Assembly (NCBI GenBank): GCA_013289785.1
Contig: JABCZE010000070.1
Span: 1 to 7,522 of the forward strand
From: Vulcanimicrobiota bacterium
GTDB taxonomy: Bacteria; Vulcanimicrobiota; Vulcanimicrobiia; Vulcanimicrobiales; Vulcanimicrobiaceae
DNA: 7,522 bases
Reading direction: 5' to 3'
A model generated the notes under the pieces. That model saw only the letters and a list, made by a program, of their open reading frames with translations, had not been told where the DNA came from and made no database searches. Positions 5,552 to 7,522 of the stretch are shown here, in pieces; positions within the stretch are counted from its first letter, which is position 1; each line of letters starts with the position of its first letter. The translations under genes and the position numbers were made by a program.

Positions 5552-6301
5552 ATGGAAAAACGACAATTCAAGTCTGCGCTTATTGCGGGGCTTCTAACTG
5601 CTTTGGTGACCGCGTGCAGCGCGGGCAACTCGACGCCGGCAGCGCCCGGCCTCGGTTCTACGTCTACGATCGTACCGGCGACGGCGTCGGTAGATCTGCG
5701 GAGCGCAGCTCGCTTCGCAGTGCTGGCGGGCTCTACCGTAACGAACACCGGGCCTAGCAAGATCGTGGGTGACGTGGGGATCGCTCCGGGAAGCGCGATG
5801 ACCGGTTTTCCGCCGGGAGTGATCCAGGGACACGTACACATCGATGATGGCATAGCGCGGCAAGCCAAGCTGGATTTGACGACGGCATATAACGACGCGA
5901 TGGGCCGGACGCTCAACCCGATTAAAGTTGCCGGCAATATTGGTGGTCAGACGCTTTACCCGGGTCTCTACAAGTCGACTTCCGCGCTCTCCATATCGTC
6001 GGGAGATCTGACGCTCGATGCTCGCGGCCATCCCCACGCGGTATTCATTTTCCAAATCGCGTCCAAGTTCACGATGACGACGGGTCGCAGCGTCATCCTG
6101 AGCAACGGCGCACAGGCGCGCAACGTGTTTTGGGCGACCGGCAGCTCGGCGACGTTCGGGACGGGTTGTTCCTTTTACGGTAACCTGCTCGCGCACCAGT
6201 CGATAAGTATGGCAACCGGCACGGTTATGGTCGGCAGAGCGCTTGCGCGAGTGGCAGCGGTAACGTTGCAAAAGAACACTATAGTGAAGCCTGGCCGCTA
6301 A
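5552..6301 (+). CDS. DUF3494 ice-binding-like lipoprotein, copy 1
   Basis: The 249-residue product begins with a lipoprotein signal peptide: basic start, hydrophobic core GLLTALVTA and lipidated Cys22 (lipobox VTAC). After a Ser/Thr/Pro-rich linker, residues 53-247 match the DUF3494 family (PF11999), the beta-solenoid fold of bacterial and fungal ice-binding proteins. Visible hallmarks are FAVLAGSTVTNTG, GDVGIAPGSAMTGFPPG, the AYNDAMGRT helix, GNIGGQTLYPGLY, LTLDARG, VFIFQIAS, RNVFWATGSSATFGTG and a closing VGRALARV. Most characterised members bind ice or inhibit its recrystallisation, but some relatives are used for adhesion, so ice activity is not proven. The lipid anchor would keep it at the membrane or cell surface. 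The ATG at 5552 is chosen for its signal peptide and GGAG site; an in-frame ATG at 5444 would add 36 residues that spoil the signal peptide. Cys206 is the only other cysteine. Confidence 0.92.
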   Translation: MEKRQFKSALIAGLLTALVTACSAGNSTPAAPGLGSTSTIVPATASVDLRSAARFAVLAGSTVTNTGPSKIVGDVGIAPGSAMTGFPPGVIQGHVHIDDGIARQAKLDLTTAYNDAMGRTLNPIKVAGNIGGQTLYPGLYKSTSALSISSGDLTLDARGHPHAVFIFQIASKFTMTTGRSVILSNGAQARNVFWATGSSATFGTGCSFYGNLLAHQSISMATGTVMVGRALARVAAVTLQKNTIVKPGR

Positions 6302-6322
6302 ACACGGAACCTACGCCATCTT

Positions 6323-6326
6323 GGAG
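6323..6326 (+). promoter_or_regulatory. Ribosome binding site, second ice-binding-like gene
   Basis: GGAG nine bases before ATG 6336, the same spacing as in copy 1. It supports 6336 over the in-frame TTG at 6321. No hairpin covers it. Confidence 0.7.
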
Positions 6327-6335
6327 ATATTGGTT

Positions 6336-7079
6336 ATGGAAAGACAACTATTGAAGCCCGTGGTTCTCGCCTGGCTTTTAACTGCTATGGTGCCCGCGTG
6401 CAGTGCAGGCAACTCTACCCCAGCGTCGTCCGGCGCCGGTTCAGGGTCTACGATCGTGCCGGCAACGGCATTTGTAGATCTCCGGAGGGCTGCTCCCTTC
6501 GCAATCCTCGCGGGTTCTACACTGACGAACACCGGACATACCAAGGTCGCTGGTGACGTGGGAGTCTCTCCGGGAACTGCAATGCGGGGTTTTCCGCCTG
6601 GAGTGGTCCACGGGCACGTGTACGTCGGCGATCGCGTCGCGCGGCGAGCCGAGTTCGATTTGACGAAGGCCTATGACGACGCCATGGGCCGGACACTCAA
6701 CCCCATTAAGGTCGCCGGCAATATCGGCGGCCAGACGCTTTACCCGGGTCTCTACAAGTCGACTTCTTCGCTTGCAATATCGTCGGGAGATCTGACGCTC
6801 GATGCCCGTGGGCACTCGGAGGCGGTATTCCTATTCCAGATAGCGTCCACGTTTACGATGACGACGGGTCGCAACGTCATCTTGACCAATGGCGCACAGG
6901 CGCGCAACGTGTTTTGGGCGGTCGGCAGCTCGGCGACGTTCGGAACGGGTTGTTCCTTCTATGGTAATCTCATCGCGCACCAATCGATAAGCATTGCAAC
7001 CGGCACGGTCATCTTTGGAAGAGCGCTTGCCCGAGTGGGAGCAGTAACGCTGCAAAAGAACACCATAGTGAAGCCCTGA
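6336..7079 (+). CDS. DUF3494 ice-binding-like lipoprotein, copy 2
   Basis: The 247-residue paralogue of the preceding gene follows it by 34 bases and is probably in the same transcript. It has the same architecture: signal peptide with core VVLAWLLTAMVPA, lipidated Cys22 (lipobox VPAC), a short Ser/Gly linker and a full DUF3494 domain with GDVGVSPGTAMRGFPPG, AYDDAMGRT, GNIGGQTLYPGLY, LTLDARG and RNVFWAVGSSATFGTG. Differences from copy 1 cluster in the signal peptide, the linker and the stretch before the AYxDAMGRT helix (residues 96-111), where several charges change; the C-terminal solenoid is nearly the same. This pattern fits either gene conversion or stronger constraint on the C-terminal part. 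Both copies look intact, with no frameshift. Likely a second surface-anchored ice-binding-like protein; the ligand is unproven. Confidence 0.92.
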   Translation: MERQLLKPVVLAWLLTAMVPACSAGNSTPASSGAGSGSTIVPATAFVDLRRAAPFAILAGSTLTNTGHTKVAGDVGVSPGTAMRGFPPGVVHGHVYVGDRVARRAEFDLTKAYDDAMGRTLNPIKVAGNIGGQTLYPGLYKSTSSLAISSGDLTLDARGHSEAVFLFQIASTFTMTTGRNVILTNGAQARNVFWAVGSSATFGTGCSFYGNLIAHQSISIATGTVIFGRALARVGAVTLQKNTIVKP

Positions 7080-7083
7080 CCTC

Positions 7084-7088
7084 AGGAG
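7084..7088 (+). promoter_or_regulatory. Ribosome binding site for the last gene
   Basis: AGGAG lies 12 bases before GTG 7101 and, with the signal peptide that begins there, decides the GTG start. Confidence 0.6.
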
Positions 7089-7100
7089 AGACCGCGAATT

Positions 7101-7522
7101 GTGAAACGTTTATTGTCGCTTTTTGTCGCGCTAGCCGGCGCGGGTAGTGTTGCCGCGAGCGCTGCCACCGAGGCGCCGGCTATAGTGGCGTTCGACCAAG
7201 CGTTTGCCGGCATCTCTGACTACACGTGCATTCTGCACGTGCACGAAGCGAACGGAACGCAATCGCAGGACAGGGTCTACCAATATTCATTCATGAAGCA
7301 ACATTACGTCAAGACGCTGATCCTCGATGGCGATGGTAAAGGTTCGGGCGGCGTATGGGTTGGCGGCGATCGGGTGAGCGGCCATCTGGGCGGCATTCTT
7401 TCAGGCATCCATCTGAAGATCGACTTGCACGATCCGCGTGCCGTCTCGCTGCGTGGCGTCACGATTCCCGAGGCTCTGATGCCGCGCGTCATCGACGATT
7501 ATGGGACCATCCCGGGAAAGCT
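7101..7522 (+). CDS. Exported LolA/DUF1571-like protein, 3' truncated
   Basis: A GTG start 21 bases after copy 2 opens a frame that stays open to the window end (140 complete codons). The first 22 residues form a Sec signal peptide: KR start, core LLSLFVALAGAGSVAA, likely cut after an Ala near 19-22, with no lipobox cysteine. The mature part (FDQAFAGISDYTCILHVHE, then YSFMKQHYVKTLIL, GVWVGGDRVSGHLGG) has the beta-rich pattern of LolA-like or DUF1571 periplasmic proteins, where an early Tyr-Thr strand is followed by lysine-rich strands about surface or lipid contact. These domains form a half-barrel that can hold acyl chains, but the specific role is unknown. It is probably the third gene of the ice-binding-like operon. 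The N-terminal part of the truncated protease at the window start has a similar style. Confidence 0.75.
   Translation, partial: MKRLLSLFVALAGAGSVAASAATEAPAIVAFDQAFAGISDYTCILHVHEANGTQSQDRVYQYSFMKQHYVKTLILDGDGKGSGGVWVGGDRVSGHLGGILSGIHLKIDLHDPRAVSLRGVTIPEALMPRVIDDYGTIPGK

Larger units (their letters stand above)
5539..7079 (+). repeat. Tandem gene duplication of ice-binding-like lipoproteins
   Basis: Two copies lie head to tail, with starts 784 bases apart. Similarity begins at the ribosome binding site (GGAG, nine bases, ATGGA) and runs to the last codons. By hand count about 193 of 247 aligned residues agree (near 78%). Divergence is uneven: roughly 65% identity over the first 113 residues and near 89% after that. 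Uninterrupted identical DNA includes 35 bases at 5948-5982 against 6732-6766 and 29 bases at 5993-6021 against 6777-6805. Confidence 0.85.

Noticed and set aside
4951..5937. 328-codon open frame on the minus strand
   Set aside because: It lies opposite the desaturase end, the 110-residue ORF and the first ice-binding-like gene, and has no recognisable domain. Third-position G/C is more coding-like on the plus strand.
1..7522. CRISPR array, tRNA, insertion sequence or phage defence system
   Set aside because: No regular spaced repeats, cloverleaf, transposase motif, terminal repeats or defence domain could be seen on either strand.

Overview
The window is a gene-dense, fairly GC-rich bacterial chromosome segment with short intergenic gaps, frequent gene overlaps and several non-ATG starts (TTG, GTG). 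No rRNA, tRNA, mobile element or CRISPR array is visible. The mix of a two-lobed retropepsin-like protease with a LolA-like front part, RsbU-type signalling, a membrane desaturase and ice-binding-domain lipoproteins resembles soil or cold-environment phyla such as Candidatus Eremiobacterota (WPS-2). That placement is inference from gene style only and is weak.

Layout. (1) Positions 2-1222 (+) hold the C-terminal 406 residues of a secreted-type aspartic protease with two DTG motifs. It meets a four-gene minus-strand cluster end to end at a shared CTAG. (2) In transcription order that cluster (2980 down to 1219) encodes a lone response-regulator receiver domain, a SpoIIE/RsbU-type PP2C phosphatase, a small exported CHRD/SOD-like protein and an 83-residue unknown. 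The genes overlap or lie 2 bases apart. (3) Across a 164-base gap with inverted repeats, a LuxR-type regulator (3145-4134, +) is transcribed divergently. (4) A stearoyl-CoA-type fatty acid desaturase (4238-5101, +) follows, with a consensus TATAAT upstream. (5) An unrecognised 110-residue ORF (5149-5481) precedes a 70-base leader with two tandem hairpins, the second of which overlaps a ribosome binding site. (6) Two tandem paralogous DUF3494 (ice-binding-like) lipoproteins follow, then the start of an exported LolA/DUF1571-like protein that runs off the window at 7522.

How the parts may work together. The receiver, phosphatase and LuxR regulator look like a stress-signalling module; PP2C phosphatases of this class usually act on anti-anti-sigma proteins, but no sigma factor, anti-sigma or STAS gene lies in the window. 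The desaturase (membrane fluidity) beside duplicated ice-binding-like surface lipoproteins suggests a cold-adaptation neighbourhood. The most interesting element is the structured leader of the ice-binding operon, where a GC-rich hairpin takes in part of the Shine-Dalgarno sequence of the first copy but has no counterpart before the second.
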